A DNA stretch of 64,000 nucleotides from Labrys okinawensis. Lineage in GTDB: Bacteria; Pseudomonadota; Alphaproteobacteria; Rhizobiales; Labraceae. A program made the position numbers and the translations under genes. Under the pieces are notes generated by a model. That model was not told the origin of the DNA and made no database searches. It was given only the letters and a program-made list of their open reading frames with translations. The first letter of the stretch is position 1. Each line of letters begins with the position of its first letter. The DNA lies in NCBI RefSeq assembly GCF_002982075.1, contig NZ_PUEJ01000004.1, positions 620,001 through 684,000 of the forward strand, read 5' to 3'. Of this stretch, positions 1-9,283 are shown one piece after another.

Positions 1-917
1 GGGGCGGCCGCCACCGCTTCGATCAGGCCGGCGAGTTCGTTGGACGAAACCTTGGGCAGCACCATGGCGATGCCGGTGCCGGGGAAAAGCCCCTCCCGCG
101 CCGGAACCGAACCCGGACGGGCGGTCATGCGCGCATAGATGTCTTCCACCAGGGCCCGGAAGGCCGGATCGAGCCGGTTGCGCGGCTGTGGCAGCTCGAC
201 ACGGACCTCGCCGATCACCCGGCCCGGATTGGAGCCGAAAATCAGGATGCGATCGCACATCAGCACCGCCTCCTCGATATTGTGGGTGACCATCAGGATG
301 GCCTCGATCGGCATGCGGCCCTCGCACCACAGATCGAGCAGATCCGTGCGCAGGGTCTCGGCGGTGAGCACGTCGAGGGCCGAGAAGGGCTCGTCCATCA
401 AGAGCAGCCTGGGATGCACCACCAGCGCCCGGGCGAGGCCGACGCGCTGGCGCATACCGCCCGACAGCTCCTTGGGATAGGCATTCTCATAGCCGTCGAG
501 CCCGATCAGGTCGATCGCAGCCAAAGCCCGCTTGCGGCGCTCGGCCGGCAGGCCCCCCTGCGCCTCGAGGCCGAGCTCGACATTCTGCTGCACGGTGAGC
601 CAGGGGAACAAGGCAAAGCTCTGGAAGACCAGCGAAATGCCGCTGCTTGTGCCACTGACCGGCTCGCCACGGAAGGAAACGCTGCCCTCGCTGGGCCGGA
701 TCAGGCCGGCGATCGCGCGCAACAGCGTGGACTTGCCGGAGCCGGAGCGGCCGAGCAGGCCAACGATTTCGCCGGATTGCAGCGTGAGGTCGACCCTGTC
801 GAGCACGACAAGCGGGCTCGATCCGCCCTTGTCATAGGTCTGGCGCACGCCGAGGACCGAAACCAGCGGGGCATTCTTGATGGCGAGGGGAGCATTCATG
901 GTGACGGGAGCATTCAT
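1..917 (-). CDS. NitT/TauT-type ABC transporter ATP-binding protein (3' end outside window)
   Basis: This is the nucleotide-binding subunit of a nitrate/sulfonate/taurine-class importer; it hydrolyses ATP on the cytoplasmic face of the permease encoded just upstream. About 305 codons are visible and the gene runs off the window. Translation shows Walker A GRSGSGKST near residues 56-64, a Q-loop (MVFQSF), signature LSGGMRQR and Walker B LLLMDEPFSALD. After the H-loop (MVTHN) the protein continues well past a standard NBD, as in family members with a C-terminal AAA-associated extension. The start is the first of three in-frame ATGs: the short unit MNAP occurs twice (917 and 899), so the exact start is uncertain. 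It lies 18 bp after the permease stop, in one operon. The solute is unknown and no binding protein is visible here. Confidence 0.9.
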   Translation of the reverse strand, partial: MNAPVTMNAPLAIKNAPLVSVLGVRQTYDKGGSSPLVVLDRVDLTLQSGEIVGLLGRSGSGKSTLLRAIAGLIRPSEGSVSFRGEPVSGTSSGISLVFQSFALFPWLTVQQNVELGLEAQGGLPAERRKRALAAIDLIGLDGYENAYPKELSGGMRQRVGLARALVVHPRLLLMDEPFSALDVLTAETLRTDLLDLWCEGRMPIEAILMVTHNIEEAVLMCDRILIFGSNPGRVIGEVRVELPQPRNRLDPAFRALVEDIYARMTARPGSVPAREGLFPGTGIAMVLPKVSSNELAGLIEAVAAA

Positions 918-935
918 GGCGATATCTCCGGAAAT

Positions 936-2687
936 TCAGTCGAGGCGCAGGCGGCGTTCCGCGAACACATAGAGCGGGCGCCACAGCAGGCGGTTGAACG
1001 TGGTGACGAAGAGCGACATCACGGCGATGCCGAGCACGACGCGCGGAAAGTCTCCCGCCTCGGTCGCCCTGGCGATGTAGGAGCCGAGGCCGTAGGCCTG
1101 GAGCCTGGTGTTTCCCCAATTCACGAATTCGGCGACGATGCTGGCGTTCCAGGAGCCACCAGAGGCCGTGAGAGCGCCGGTCACGTAATAGGGAAAGATT
1201 CCCGGCAGCATCACCCAGCGCCACCAGGTCCAGGACCGGATCTGGTAGATCGAGGCCGCTTCCCTGAGGTCCGTCGGAAAAGCGCTCGCGCCGGCGATGA
1301 CGTTGAACAGGATGTACCACTGCGTCCCCAGCACCATCAGCGGCGACAGCCAGATGTCCGGGCTTGCCCCGGTCGCGACGATGGCGATCACGGCGAAGGG
1401 AAACAGCACGTTTGCCGGGAAGGCGGCGAGGAACTGCGCCATGGGCTGGACCCGCTCGGCCAGAGCCGGGCGCAGGCCGATCAGCACGCCGATGGGAACC
1501 CAGATCAGGCTTGCCACCGCGATGAGGACGATGACGCGCAGCAGTGTGACCAGGCCGCCGCCCAGCGCCTCGAGGGCATCGGTCCAGGACAGGGTCTGGC
1601 GCATATAGGCAATCGCCAGGAAGATTCCCCAGGTTGTGACGGCCAGGACGAGGCCGAGCCACAGGCGGTCGATCCAGGGCGAAGCCGTCCGCGCGCGGCG
1701 AAAGGATGCCCATCCCGATCGTCCGGTACCCACCAGCATCAGGCGCTGCCAGCCCCGGACCAGCGGGGCGGCCAGGCGCTTCATCAGCCGGGTGTGGCGG
1801 ACGAGGTCATAGACCCAGGAGCGCGGCCTTTGCTGGCTGGCCGTCTGTTCGACGCGGAACTTGTCGGCCCAGGCCACCACCGGCCGGAACAGGAGCTGAT
1901 CGTAGAGCACGATCAGGATGGCCATGGCCGCCACGGCCCATGCCACCGCCACGAAATTCTTCTGGTCAATGGCGAGCGCCAGGAAGGAGCCGATACCGGG
2001 AAGCTGCACGGTGGTGTCGCCCACCGTGATCGCTTCGGAGGCGACCACGAAGAACCAGCCGCCGGACATCGACATCATGGTGTTCCAGATCAGCCCCGGC
2101 GCCGCGAACGGTGCCTCGAGGCGCCAGAAGCGCTGCCAGCCGGACAGCCTGAAGCCACGGCTCACCTCGTCCAGGTCGCCGGGCACCGTGCGCAGGGACT
2201 GGTAGAAGGAGAAGGCCATGTTCCAGGCCTGGCTGGTGAAGATCGCGAAGATCGAGGCGCATTCCGCTCCGAGCTGGCTGCCGGGAAACAAGCCCATGAA
2301 GAAGGTGACCGTGAAGGTCAGGAAGCCGAGCACCGGAACCGACTGCAGGATGTCAAGCGCCGGGATGATGATCAGCTCCGCCCGCCGGCTCTTGGCCGCC
2401 AGCGTGGCCACCGTGAAGGTGAAGACCAGCGAGGCGATGATGGCGGCGAACATGCGCAATGTGGTGCGCAGCGCATAGTCCGGCAGACGGGCCGGATCGA
2501 GCGAAACCGGAGAAACGGAGAGGGCGTCCAGCGGTGTTTCCATCGCAGAGGCGCCATGCAGCACCAGGGCGATGAGCGCGATCACCAGCCCGCAGGCAAT
2601 CACATCATAGAGATTGGGCAGGAGGCGCCCGCGGGCGAAAGCCGCGACGGAGCGCTGACCGGACCGGTCATGGGGCAGGAAAACCAT
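936..2687 (-). CDS. ABC transporter permease, fused double-domain (NitT/TauT class)
   Basis: The 583-residue inner-membrane protein carries two BPD_transp_1-type permease domains in one chain (roughly residues 80-270 and 360-570), so one polypeptide could supply both membrane halves. Each half has an EAA-like coupling loop: EVSRGFRLSGWQRF in the first and REAASIYQIRSW in the second. Multiple hydrophobic segments flank them. Fused permeases of this layout are known in alphaproteobacterial nitrate/sulfonate-class importers. The gene sits 18 bp upstream of the ATPase gene and 84 bp downstream of a small unknown gene, all on one strand. The substrate cannot be told from the sequence. Confidence 0.9.
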   Translation of the reverse strand: MVFLPHDRSGQRSVAAFARGRLLPNLYDVIACGLVIALIALVLHGASAMETPLDALSVSPVSLDPARLPDYALRTTLRMFAAIIASLVFTFTVATLAAKSRRAELIIIPALDILQSVPVLGFLTFTVTFFMGLFPGSQLGAECASIFAIFTSQAWNMAFSFYQSLRTVPGDLDEVSRGFRLSGWQRFWRLEAPFAAPGLIWNTMMSMSGGWFFVVASEAITVGDTTVQLPGIGSFLALAIDQKNFVAVAWAVAAMAILIVLYDQLLFRPVVAWADKFRVEQTASQQRPRSWVYDLVRHTRLMKRLAAPLVRGWQRLMLVGTGRSGWASFRRARTASPWIDRLWLGLVLAVTTWGIFLAIAYMRQTLSWTDALEALGGGLVTLLRVIVLIAVASLIWVPIGVLIGLRPALAERVQPMAQFLAAFPANVLFPFAVIAIVATGASPDIWLSPLMVLGTQWYILFNVIAGASAFPTDLREAASIYQIRSWTWWRWVMLPGIFPYYVTGALTASGGSWNASIVAEFVNWGNTRLQAYGLGSYIARATEAGDFPRVVLGIAVMSLFVTTFNRLLWRPLYVFAERRLRLD

Positions 2688-2771
2688 GGCGAACCTCGTG
2701 GGAAGGCAAGGTCGTGGAGGCGGAATGTTGGAAGGAAGGCAGGCTCTTGCGGCGCCCGCACAGGGAGACGC

Positions 2772-3032
2772 TCAGCGCCAGTCGGCGGCCGTTCCGGCGC
2801 ATTTCGAACAAAGGAGCTGGGAGGCATCCGCCCCGCCCTGGCAACCGGACAGGTCCCAGCGGCATTCGAGACGTCCCGTGTCCGGATTCAGGAGGCAGGA
2901 AGGCCGGAGAGCGGCGCGGATCGCGCCAGGCGCAACCTTCTGCCCCCTGCCCCGGACGACAGGGATGACGGCGCCGCGAACAGCCGGCGTGGCGGCCGCG
3001 ACTCGGTCACGGAGCGGAATGACGTTGTTCAT
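2772..3032 (-). CDS. Small hypothetical protein at head of ABC operon
   Basis: I do not recognise this 86-residue protein. It begins MNNVIPLRDR and is preceded by a good Shine-Dalgarno (GAGGTG, about 6 nt before the ATG), which argues for a real gene. The C-terminal third has four cysteines, two of them in the order L-C-S-K-C near the end and another in CRWDLSGC, which suggests a small metal-binding or disulfide-bonded fold. No signal peptide or membrane segment is seen. It is the first gene before the fused permease (84 bp gap) and is probably co-transcribed with the ABC genes. Its function is unknown. Confidence 0.55.
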   Translation of the reverse strand: MNNVIPLRDRVAAATPAVRGAVIPVVRGRGQKVAPGAIRAALRPSCLLNPDTGRLECRWDLSGCQGGADASQLLCSKCAGTAADWR

Positions 3033-3377
3033 GTTTCACCTCGTCGGGCCGCCTTTGGCCACACCCGCGAGGCAAGCCGACGCGGACTAGAGCCGGCCGG
3101 TCATCGCCCGGCGCGCGAGACCGCCGGCGTTCCAGATCGATGGCGCACCCCTCCGGCGATGGCTGGAAGCCGAAGCCGGACGGCTACTGCGATCGTTGTC
3201 CATGAGCTTCCACAGCTGATTTTTCGGGTGTTATCCAAGGTGCCGGGCACCGCAGATACGGAGCCCTTCTGTCACTGCCCCAAAGCGGCGTCAACGGTGC
3301 TTTGGTGTGTGCAAACAATACCTTGGTATGGGTCGCGCCTTGCTAGGCTCCGGCTCGGCCCAAGGCCTCCGGCGGCA
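3033..3377. other. Intergenic region between two ABC operons
   Basis: This 345 bp holds no convincing gene. It must contain the promoter of the downstream small gene/ABC operon and the end of the sugar operon. The only structure I see is a short dyad, ATACC-TT-GGTAT at 3318-3329, which could be an operator. Confidence 0.5.
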
Positions 3378-4175
3378 TCACCCCTGCCCGCGCTTCTCGA
3401 AATCTTCGACCTTGGCCGCGCCGGTCATGATGGCCACCACATCGGCCATCGAATGGGTCTTGGGGCTCACCACCGCGGCCCGGCGCCCCAGGCGCATAAT
3501 GTGGATGCGGTCGGCCAGTTCGAACACGTTGGGCATGTTGTGGCTGATCAGCACGACCGGCAGGCCGCGATCGCGGATGGCGCGGATCAGTTCCAGCACC
3601 TGGCCGGTCTCGCGCACGCCGAGGGCCGCCGTCGGCTCGTCCATGATCGCCAGCTTCTTGGCGAACAGGGCTGCGCGGGCCACTGCCACGCCCTGGCGCT
3701 GGCCGCCCGAAAGGGCCTCCACGGCATTGTGGATCGACGGCAGCCGGAACTTGAGTTCCGCCATCGCCTTGCGAGCTTCTTCGCGCATGCGCGTCTTGTC
3801 GAGGCGGCGGAACACGGTGCCGAGCACGCCTTGCATGCGCAATTCGCGCCCGAGGAAGAGGTTCGAGGAGATGTCGAGGGCCGGCGCCACCGCCAGATCC
3901 TGGTAGACGGTTTCGATGCCGCGATGGCGGGCATCGAGCGGCCCCTTGAAATGCACCGGCTGGCCGTCCAGCAGGATCTCGCCGCTGTCGGGCTTGAGGG
4001 CGCCGGTCAGCGCCTTGATCAGGGAGCTCTTGCCGGCGCCGTTGTCGCCGACGACGGCGAGGATCTCGCCCTTGCGCAGCTCGAAATCCACCCCGTCCAG
4101 CGCCGTGACGTGACCGTAGCGCTTGACGATATCGCGAGCCTCGAGGACGACCTCGGCAGAAGCGGATGCCGTCAT
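3378..4175 (-). CDS. frcA: Sugar ABC transporter ATP-binding protein (FrcA-like)
   Basis: This is the ATPase subunit of a carbohydrate importer of the ribose/fructose (CUT2) class. The 265-residue protein has a single NBD, as in the Frc system, rather than the tandem NBDs of RbsA. Walker A GDNGAGKS is at residues 43-50, followed by signature LSGGQRQG, Walker B LAIMDEPTAALG and an H-loop LISHN. The start MTASASAE overlaps the permease stop by one base (TGATG), so translation is probably coupled. The neighbours are permease, periplasmic binding protein and FGGY kinase, together a complete uptake-and-phosphorylation operon. The single-NBD architecture supports Frc-like, but the sugar itself is inferred. 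Confidence 0.85.
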   Translation of the reverse strand: MTASASAEVVLEARDIVKRYGHVTALDGVDFELRKGEILAVVGDNGAGKSSLIKALTGALKPDSGEILLDGQPVHFKGPLDARHRGIETVYQDLAVAPALDISSNLFLGRELRMQGVLGTVFRRLDKTRMREEARKAMAELKFRLPSIHNAVEALSGGQRQGVAVARAALFAKKLAIMDEPTAALGVRETGQVLELIRAIRDRGLPVVLISHNMPNVFELADRIHIMRLGRRAAVVSPKTHSMADVVAIMTGAAKVEDFEKRGQG

Positions 4176-5161
4176 CAGCGCCTCCCACGCGAAAGCTGGT
4201 CGAAGGCCACCGCCACGATCACCAGGATGCCCGTGATCAGGTCCTGCCAGAGCGGATCGATGCCGGCCAGCGTCAGCCCGTTGCGCAGCACGCCCACGAT
4301 GAGGGCGCCGATCAGCGTGCCGACGAGACCGCCCCGGCCACCGAACAGCGAGGTGCCGCCGATCACCACGGCGGTGATGGAGTCGAGATTGGCCGTCTGC
4401 AGCGAATTGGGATCGGCATTGGGAATACGGCCGAGCGCCAGCCAGGCAGCGATGCCATAGAGCAGGCCGGCCAAAACATAGACCGAAAGCAAGTGCCGCC
4501 TGACGGGGATGCCGACCAGCCGCGCCGCCTCGGGATTGTTGCCGATGGCATAGACGTGGCGGCCCCATTTGGTCTGGTTCAGGAGATACCAGACCAGGGC
4601 ATAGAGCAGCAGCATGGCGAGGACGCCATAGGTCACCACGAAGCCGCCGATGAGTTCGCCATTGCCGGTCCAACTCAGGAATTCGTCGTCGACCGGGAAG
4701 GCGCCGCCGGCCGAGATCAGGCGAAGCGCGGCCGTGATGATGCCGAGCGTGCCGAGCGTGACGATGAAGGGCGGCAGCTTCAGGCCGCTGATCAGACCGC
4801 CGGCGACGGTGCCTGACAGGGTGCAGAGCAGAATCGCCGCCCCCATGGACAGGACGGGATCATAGCCGAGCGTCGCCATTTTGCCTGCGACGATGGTGCC
4901 GAGCACGCAGATCGCGCCGACGGCGAGGTCGATGCCTGCCGTCAGGATGATCAGAGTCTGGCCGATCGCCAGCGTGCCGACCACCACGGTCTGCTGCAGG
5001 ATCAGCGAGATGTTCTGCAGAGCGAGGAAGCGCTCGTTGATGCTGGCGAAAATGACGCAGAACAGCGCCAATACCAGGAAGGGTCCAGCCGAAGGCACCG
5101 CGAAGATGCGCGCCAGGAGGCTGCGCTTCTCTTCGGGCGCGGGAACCGTGGTCGTGCTCAT
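4175..5161 (-). CDS. frcC: Sugar ABC transporter permease (FrcC/RbsC-like)
   Basis: This 328-residue integral membrane protein belongs to the BPD_transp_2 (RbsC/FrcC) family and forms the sugar channel. It shows about eight to ten hydrophobic segments and the family-typical stretches TAGIDLAVGA and IGGTSLFGGRGG. The N-terminus is short and cytoplasmic (MSTTTVPAPEEKRS). It lies 97 bp downstream of the binding-protein gene, with a strong hairpin in that gap (5205-5227), and overlaps the ATPase start by one base. Assignment to the class is firm; substrate specificity is not visible. Confidence 0.88.
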   Translation of the reverse strand: MSTTTVPAPEEKRSLLARIFAVPSAGPFLVLALFCVIFASINERFLALQNISLILQQTVVVGTLAIGQTLIILTAGIDLAVGAICVLGTIVAGKMATLGYDPVLSMGAAILLCTLSGTVAGGLISGLKLPPFIVTLGTLGIITAALRLISAGGAFPVDDEFLSWTGNGELIGGFVVTYGVLAMLLLYALVWYLLNQTKWGRHVYAIGNNPEAARLVGIPVRRHLLSVYVLAGLLYGIAAWLALGRIPNADPNSLQTANLDSITAVVIGGTSLFGGRGGLVGTLIGALIVGVLRNGLTLAGIDPLWQDLITGILVIVAVAFDQLSRGRR

Positions 5162-5204
5162 GCGATCCTCGACGATACGGTCTTGCAGAGAGAAACGCGA
5201 CTAG

Positions 5205-5227
5205 CCTTCTCCCCTTGCGGGAGAAGG
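5205..5227. terminator. Hairpin between binding-protein and permease genes
   Basis: CCTTCTCCC and GGGAGAAGG form a perfect 9-bp stem with a 5-nt loop in the gap after the binding-protein stop (5259, minus strand). There is no U-tract. Such hairpins commonly stabilise the upstream binding-protein mRNA or attenuate read-through, giving more binding protein than membrane subunits. The motif also resembles dispersed repeats found in Hyphomicrobiales genomes. Confidence 0.55.
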
Positions 5228-5258
5228 TTTGCCGCGCCCAACTCCGTTGATCTTCAGC

Positions 5259-6278
5259 CTATTCGCCGCCCCAGCAGTTTTTCAGGCCCCAGGCGGTGTC
5301 CTTGGAGTCGAGGCCGGGCATCGGCTTGTCGGTGATCAATTCCGAACCGGTGTTGATGAAGCCGCTCGGCTTCTTGCCGGTCTTGGCGTATTCGGCGACG
5401 GCATCGACGCCGGCCACTGCCATCTTGTAGGGGAACTGCATCACGGTGGCGGCGACCTTGCCGGACTTGACGTCCTTCACGCCCTGGCAGGAGCCGTCGA
5501 TCGAGGTCAGCATCACGCTCTTGGCCTTGCCGAAGGATTTCAGCGCCGCATAGCCGCCGGCCGCGGCCGGCTCATTGATGGTATAGACGACATTGATGTC
5601 GCCATTCTTCGACAGGAGATTCTCCATGCCGGTCTGGCCCTTGTCCTGCGCGCCATTGGTGATGGCGGAGCCGGCGATGACCGGGTCGCCCTCCTTGATG
5701 CCGAAGCCCTGCAGATAGCCATTGTGGCGGAAGGTATCAACGGTGCCGCCCGGCGTGCCGTCGAGCATGGCGAGCACCGGCTTCTTGTCGCCCATCGCCT
5801 TCTTGGCATAGGTGCCCTGCTTGACGCCGGCCTCGAAATTGTCGGTGGCGTAGGTGGCGTCGACCGCATCGGCCGGATCGGTCGCCGTGTCCAGAGCGAT
5901 CACCAGAATGCCGGCATCGCGCGCCTTCTTGATGATGCCGAGCATGCCCGTGGAGTTGTTCGGCGTCACCAGGATGCCCTTGGCGCCGGCGGAGATCAGG
6001 TCCTCGATCGCCGCGACCTGGCCTTCATTGTCGCCGTCGAACTTGCCGAAGCGGGCGATCAGCTTGAGGCCCTTTTTCTTGGCCTCGGCCTCGGCGGCCT
6101 GGCGCAGCTTGACGAAATAGGGGTTGACCTCGGTCTTGGTGACCAGGCCGACGATCACCTCGCCAGCCGCCTCGGCCCTGTCGGCCGTGGCGAGGGACGA
6201 AAACACGGCAAAGCCGAGAGCGGCCGTGGTGGCAAAGGCGGTGGATGCAAAGATGCGGCTCAGGCGGAGCGCTGACAT
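5259..6278 (-). CDS. frcB: Periplasmic sugar-binding protein (FrcB/RbsB-like)
   Basis: This is the 339-residue substrate-binding component of the sugar importer. An N-terminal signal peptide of about 37 residues ends in the AxA-type site AEA. The mature protein has the Peripla_BP_4 fold signatures: VGLVTKTEVNPYF at the start, VTPNNSTGM, VIALDTATDP and a late DGSCQGVKDV segment. It lies between the FGGY kinase gene (143 bp upstream) and the permease gene on the same strand. Family members bind ribose, fructose, xylose or similar monosaccharides. The Frc assignment is by overall resemblance and operon form. Confidence 0.87.
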   Translation of the reverse strand: MSALRLSRIFASTAFATTAALGFAVFSSLATADRAEAAGEVIVGLVTKTEVNPYFVKLRQAAEAEAKKKGLKLIARFGKFDGDNEGQVAAIEDLISAGAKGILVTPNNSTGMLGIIKKARDAGILVIALDTATDPADAVDATYATDNFEAGVKQGTYAKKAMGDKKPVLAMLDGTPGGTVDTFRHNGYLQGFGIKEGDPVIAGSAITNGAQDKGQTGMENLLSKNGDINVVYTINEPAAAGGYAALKSFGKAKSVMLTSIDGSCQGVKDVKSGKVAATVMQFPYKMAVAGVDAVAEYAKTGKKPSGFINTGSELITDKPMPGLDSKDTAWGLKNCWGGE

Positions 6279-6421
6279 GAAATCCTCCCAGATTTATGAA
6301 TGGAGCTTGGCGCTCTCTTCTCGACGACGGCTTTTCCGTCATCGGCAGCGGATTAATGCATCATCGCTGAATGAATGCAAATTTATTTTGCCTGTTTTCA
6401 GGCATAACGATCCGCCACCGG

Positions 6422-7984
6422 CTATCGAACAGTCCCGATCCGGTTGAGCGCGTGCATGGCGGCCCGCAGCGATGCATCGCCTGCCAAAGCGGCGTAGTTG
6501 CGATAGAGTTCGGCATAGACGGATGCGGCCCGCGCGTCCGGCCGGTAGGTCTTGAACGCCCGCGCGCCGAACCTCGCGCCGCCTTCGGGATAATCGGCCA
6601 CGACGCCGGCTGCGACGGCGCCATGGATGGCGGCCCCGACAGCTGTGGGATTGTCGATTTCGGGAACCTCGACCTCCCGCCCGAAGACATCGGCCATGAT
6701 CTGCACCAGCAGGGGATTGTTGCGGGCGAGGCCGCTCGACAGGATCAGGCGATCGATGCCGAAGCCTCCGGCGATGAAGAGATCCTGAATGCTGCGCGCG
6801 CCATAGGCGAGCGACTCCAGCAACGCCCGATAGATGCCGGCAGCCGTGGTTCCCGTGGTCAGGCCGACGAGCAGGCCGCTGAGGCCGGAATCGGCCAGCG
6901 GCACGCGGTTGCCGCTCCACCAGTCGAGCGCCAGGAGGTGGTTGGCACCCGGCGCGAGACCGGCCGCCTCTTCATTGTAGAGCCTGAAATTCTCCGCCGC
7001 TTCAGCGGCGCGCGGAAAGGTCTTGACGAACCAGGCGAGCGTATCGCCAAAGCCGGCCTGCCCCGATTCATAGCACCAGAGGTCACGCACCGATCCGTCG
7101 AAGGCCACGCCCTCGATGCCCTGGGGCAAGGGCCGGAACGCGCGGCCGAGCATGAGATAGACGGCGGAGGTGCCGAGCGCCCCGACGAGGCAGCCATCGG
7201 TGACGCCGCCGACAGCCGGCAAGACGACATGGGAATCGATCACTGCCACGGCGACCGCCGCCTGGCCGCGAATGCCGGTGCGCTCGCGCCAGGCCGCCGA
7301 CAGCCCACCCGCGGAGGTGCCGACCCGTCGCGGCGCGCTCAGGCGATCGGCGAGCCCCGGGACGATGCCGTCGGGATAGCCGGCCCCTTCGGCATATTGC
7401 GCCTTGTAGGCGGCAAAGCCGAGGCTACGCGTCTCCCCGCCCGTCAATTGCCAGACGAGCCAGTCACCCGCCTCGATGAAGCGCTCGGTTTCCCGCCACA
7501 ACTGCGGTGCTTCCTCCGCCATTTGCGCCGCCTTGGCCAGCAGCCACTCAGCCGAGAGTTTCCCGCCGAAATTATCGAGGAAGGCCCCTCCCCGGGCATT
7601 GATGGCCTCGGCCTCGGCCTGGGCGGCACCATGCTTCCACAGCTTGACATAGGCATGCGGTTCCCCCGGATGCAGGCGGGAGAGCGGCACACCGTCGGCC
7701 GTGGCCGGCAGCGGCGAACTGGCGGTGAAGCCGAGGCCGATGCCCTCGATCTGCCTGTCGCGGCCGAGAGCGGACAGAATTTCCCGCGCTGCCTCGACAT
7801 AGTCGTCCGCATTCTGGAGCGCCCAGAGCGGCGGCAAGGCTGCCCCATCCGGCAGGCGGGTCATCACGCCGTGTCGATAGGGTACGGCATGGCTGGCGAG
7901 CTGCTCGCCGCTGTCGGCATCGACAAGCACGCCGCGCGCCGATTCCGTGCCATAGTCGAGGCCGATCAGATAGCGGCGTGTCAT
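6422..7984 (-). CDS. FGGY-family carbohydrate kinase (ribulokinase-like)
   Basis: This is a sugar kinase expected to phosphorylate the sugar, or its ketose derivative, brought in by the adjacent importer. The ATPase-fold start GLDYGTESARG lies at about residues 7-17. C-terminal family motifs include LILSSGLARNN (adenosine region) and NPTAVGAAIHGA. The length, 520 residues, is normal for FGGY kinases. I chose MTRRYLIGLDYGT as start because a longer reading adds about 30 residues of atypical sequence. It is the first gene of the sugar operon. The LDYGTESAR start is most like L-ribulokinase-related members, but pentulose versus hexulose specificity cannot be decided. Confidence 0.85.
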   Translation of the reverse strand: MTRRYLIGLDYGTESARGVLVDADSGEQLASHAVPYRHGVMTRLPDGAALPPLWALQNADDYVEAAREILSALGRDRQIEGIGLGFTASSPLPATADGVPLSRLHPGEPHAYVKLWKHGAAQAEAEAINARGGAFLDNFGGKLSAEWLLAKAAQMAEEAPQLWRETERFIEAGDWLVWQLTGGETRSLGFAAYKAQYAEGAGYPDGIVPGLADRLSAPRRVGTSAGGLSAAWRERTGIRGQAAVAVAVIDSHVVLPAVGGVTDGCLVGALGTSAVYLMLGRAFRPLPQGIEGVAFDGSVRDLWCYESGQAGFGDTLAWFVKTFPRAAEAAENFRLYNEEAAGLAPGANHLLALDWWSGNRVPLADSGLSGLLVGLTTGTTAAGIYRALLESLAYGARSIQDLFIAGGFGIDRLILSSGLARNNPLLVQIMADVFGREVEVPEIDNPTAVGAAIHGAVAAGVVADYPEGGARFGARAFKTYRPDARAASVYAELYRNYAALAGDASLRAAMHALNRIGTVR

Positions 7985-8140
7985 GGCTGTGCCTTTCCCG
8001 CACGAGCGGTTTGCGATCCGACGGGAAACGCCGCCAATCGCAAAGACGCGTCGAACCAAAGAACCAGAGCAGACAAGCACTCACACTTGAACGCGCTCGC
8101 TCCGGCGCAGGTCCAGCTTAGGCCCAGGCCCCAGCAAAGC

Positions 8141-8172
8141 AATACTTTTGTATTTTTTCAATCAAAAGTATT
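8141..8172. promoter_or_regulatory. AT-rich perfect dyad upstream of sugar operon
   Basis: AATACTTTTG (8141-8150) and CAAAAGTATT (8163-8172) form a perfect 10-bp inverted repeat with a 12-bp AT-rich centre. It lies about 160 bp upstream of the kinase start and just beyond the LLM oxidoreductase stop. The arms are too AT-rich for a terminator stem, so a repressor operator for the sugar operon is the better reading. The regulator is not in the window. Confidence 0.5.
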
Positions 8173-8183
8173 GTGGAGCAGTC

Positions 8184-9227
8184 CTATGCCGGCACGGGAG
8201 CCAGGGCCTTGCGGACGGCAGGGGCCACCACAGTGCCGAAGAGCTCGATCGATTTCATCATCTTGGCGTGGGGAATGCTGCCCATCGAGAACTTGATCAG
8301 GAAGCGCTGGTGCCGGAACAATTCGTGCTCGGCCAGGATCTTGTCGATCACCTGTTGGGGATCGCCGACGAAATCCGAGCCGCGCGGCGCGCGCGAGGCC
8401 TCGAACTGCGCCCGGCTCAGCGGCGGCCAGCCGCGCTCGCGGCCGATGCGCCCCATGACGTCGGCATAATAGGGAAAGATCTCGTCCGCCGCCCTGTCGC
8501 CGTCCTCCCCGATATAGCCATGCGAATTGATGCTGACCGGCAGCCTGGCCCGATCATGCCCGGCCCGCCGCGCCGCCTCGCGATAAAGATCGACCAGCGG
8601 CTTGAAGCGCGCCGGCTCCCCGCCGATGATGGCGAGCGCCATCGGCAGGCCGAGCGTGCCGGCGCGGATCACCGATTGTGGATTGCCGCCCACGCCGACC
8701 CAGACCGGCAGGGGCTGCTGGACCGGACGCGGATAGATGCTCTGGCGGTCGAGCGGTGCGCGATGCTGGCCCTGCCAGCTCAGCGTGGTCTGCTCGCGGA
8801 TCTTCAAGAGCAGGTCCAGCTTCTCGGCGAACAGGCTGTCATAGTCCTTGAGGTCGTAGCCGAACAGCGGGAAGGACTCGATGAACGAGCCCCGCCCGGC
8901 CAGGATCTCGGCCCGCCCGCCCGACAACAGGTCCACGGTGGAGAATTCCTGGAACACGCGTACCGGGTCGTCCGAGCTCAGCACGGTGACGGCGCTGGTG
9001 AGGCGGATGCGTTTGGTGCGCATGGCCGCCGCTGCCAGCAGCACGGCTGGGGTGGAGGCAGCGAAATCGGGACGGTGATGCTCTCCGATGCCGAAGACAT
9101 CGAGGCCCAGCTGGTCGGCAAGCTCGACCTCCTCCATCAGATTGGCAACGCGCTCCTGCGCGCCGATGACGGTGCCGGTGGCGGGATCCGCGGTGGTTTC
9201 CGCGAAGGTGTACAGGCCGAGTTCCAT
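8184..9227 (-). CDS. LLM-class flavin-dependent oxidoreductase
   Basis: This 347-residue protein belongs to the bacterial luciferase-like monooxygenase superfamily, a TIM-barrel using reduced flavin. It opens with [10 protein letters not shown] and has the family landmarks [27 protein letters not shown] and [13 protein letters not shown]. The C-terminal part shows [13 protein letters not shown]. It is divergent from an HxlR-type regulator, and a dyad lies between them, so it is probably that regulator's target. The substrate is unknown; relatives act on aldehydes, alkanesulfonates or quinone-like compounds. This is a confident family call without a specific reaction. Confidence 0.88.
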   Translation of the reverse strand: MELGLYTFAETTADPATGTVIGAQERVANLMEEVELADQLGLDVFGIGEHHRPDFAASTPAVLLAAAAMRTKRIRLTSAVTVLSSDDPVRVFQEFSTVDLLSGGRAEILAGRGSFIESFPLFGYDLKDYDSLFAEKLDLLLKIREQTTLSWQGQHRAPLDRQSIYPRPVQQPLPVWVGVGGNPQSVIRAGTLGLPMALAIIGGEPARFKPLVDLYREAARRAGHDRARLPVSINSHGYIGEDGDRAADEIFPYYADVMGRIGRERGWPPLSRAQFEASRAPRGSDFVGDPQQVIDKILAEHELFRHQRFLIKFSMGSIPHAKMMKSIELFGTVVAPAVRKALAPVPA

Positions 9228-9283
9228 ATCTGTCGCGCCTTGCCGGAACGCAGCGTCCCGGCTCCTTCAGGTTGAAATCTTCT

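Noticed and set aside
282..4460. A 1392-residue open frame on the plus strand
   Set aside because: It runs antisense to four well-supported genes and is His/Gln/Arg/Gly-rich in the manner of GC-rich antisense frames; no domain is recognisable.
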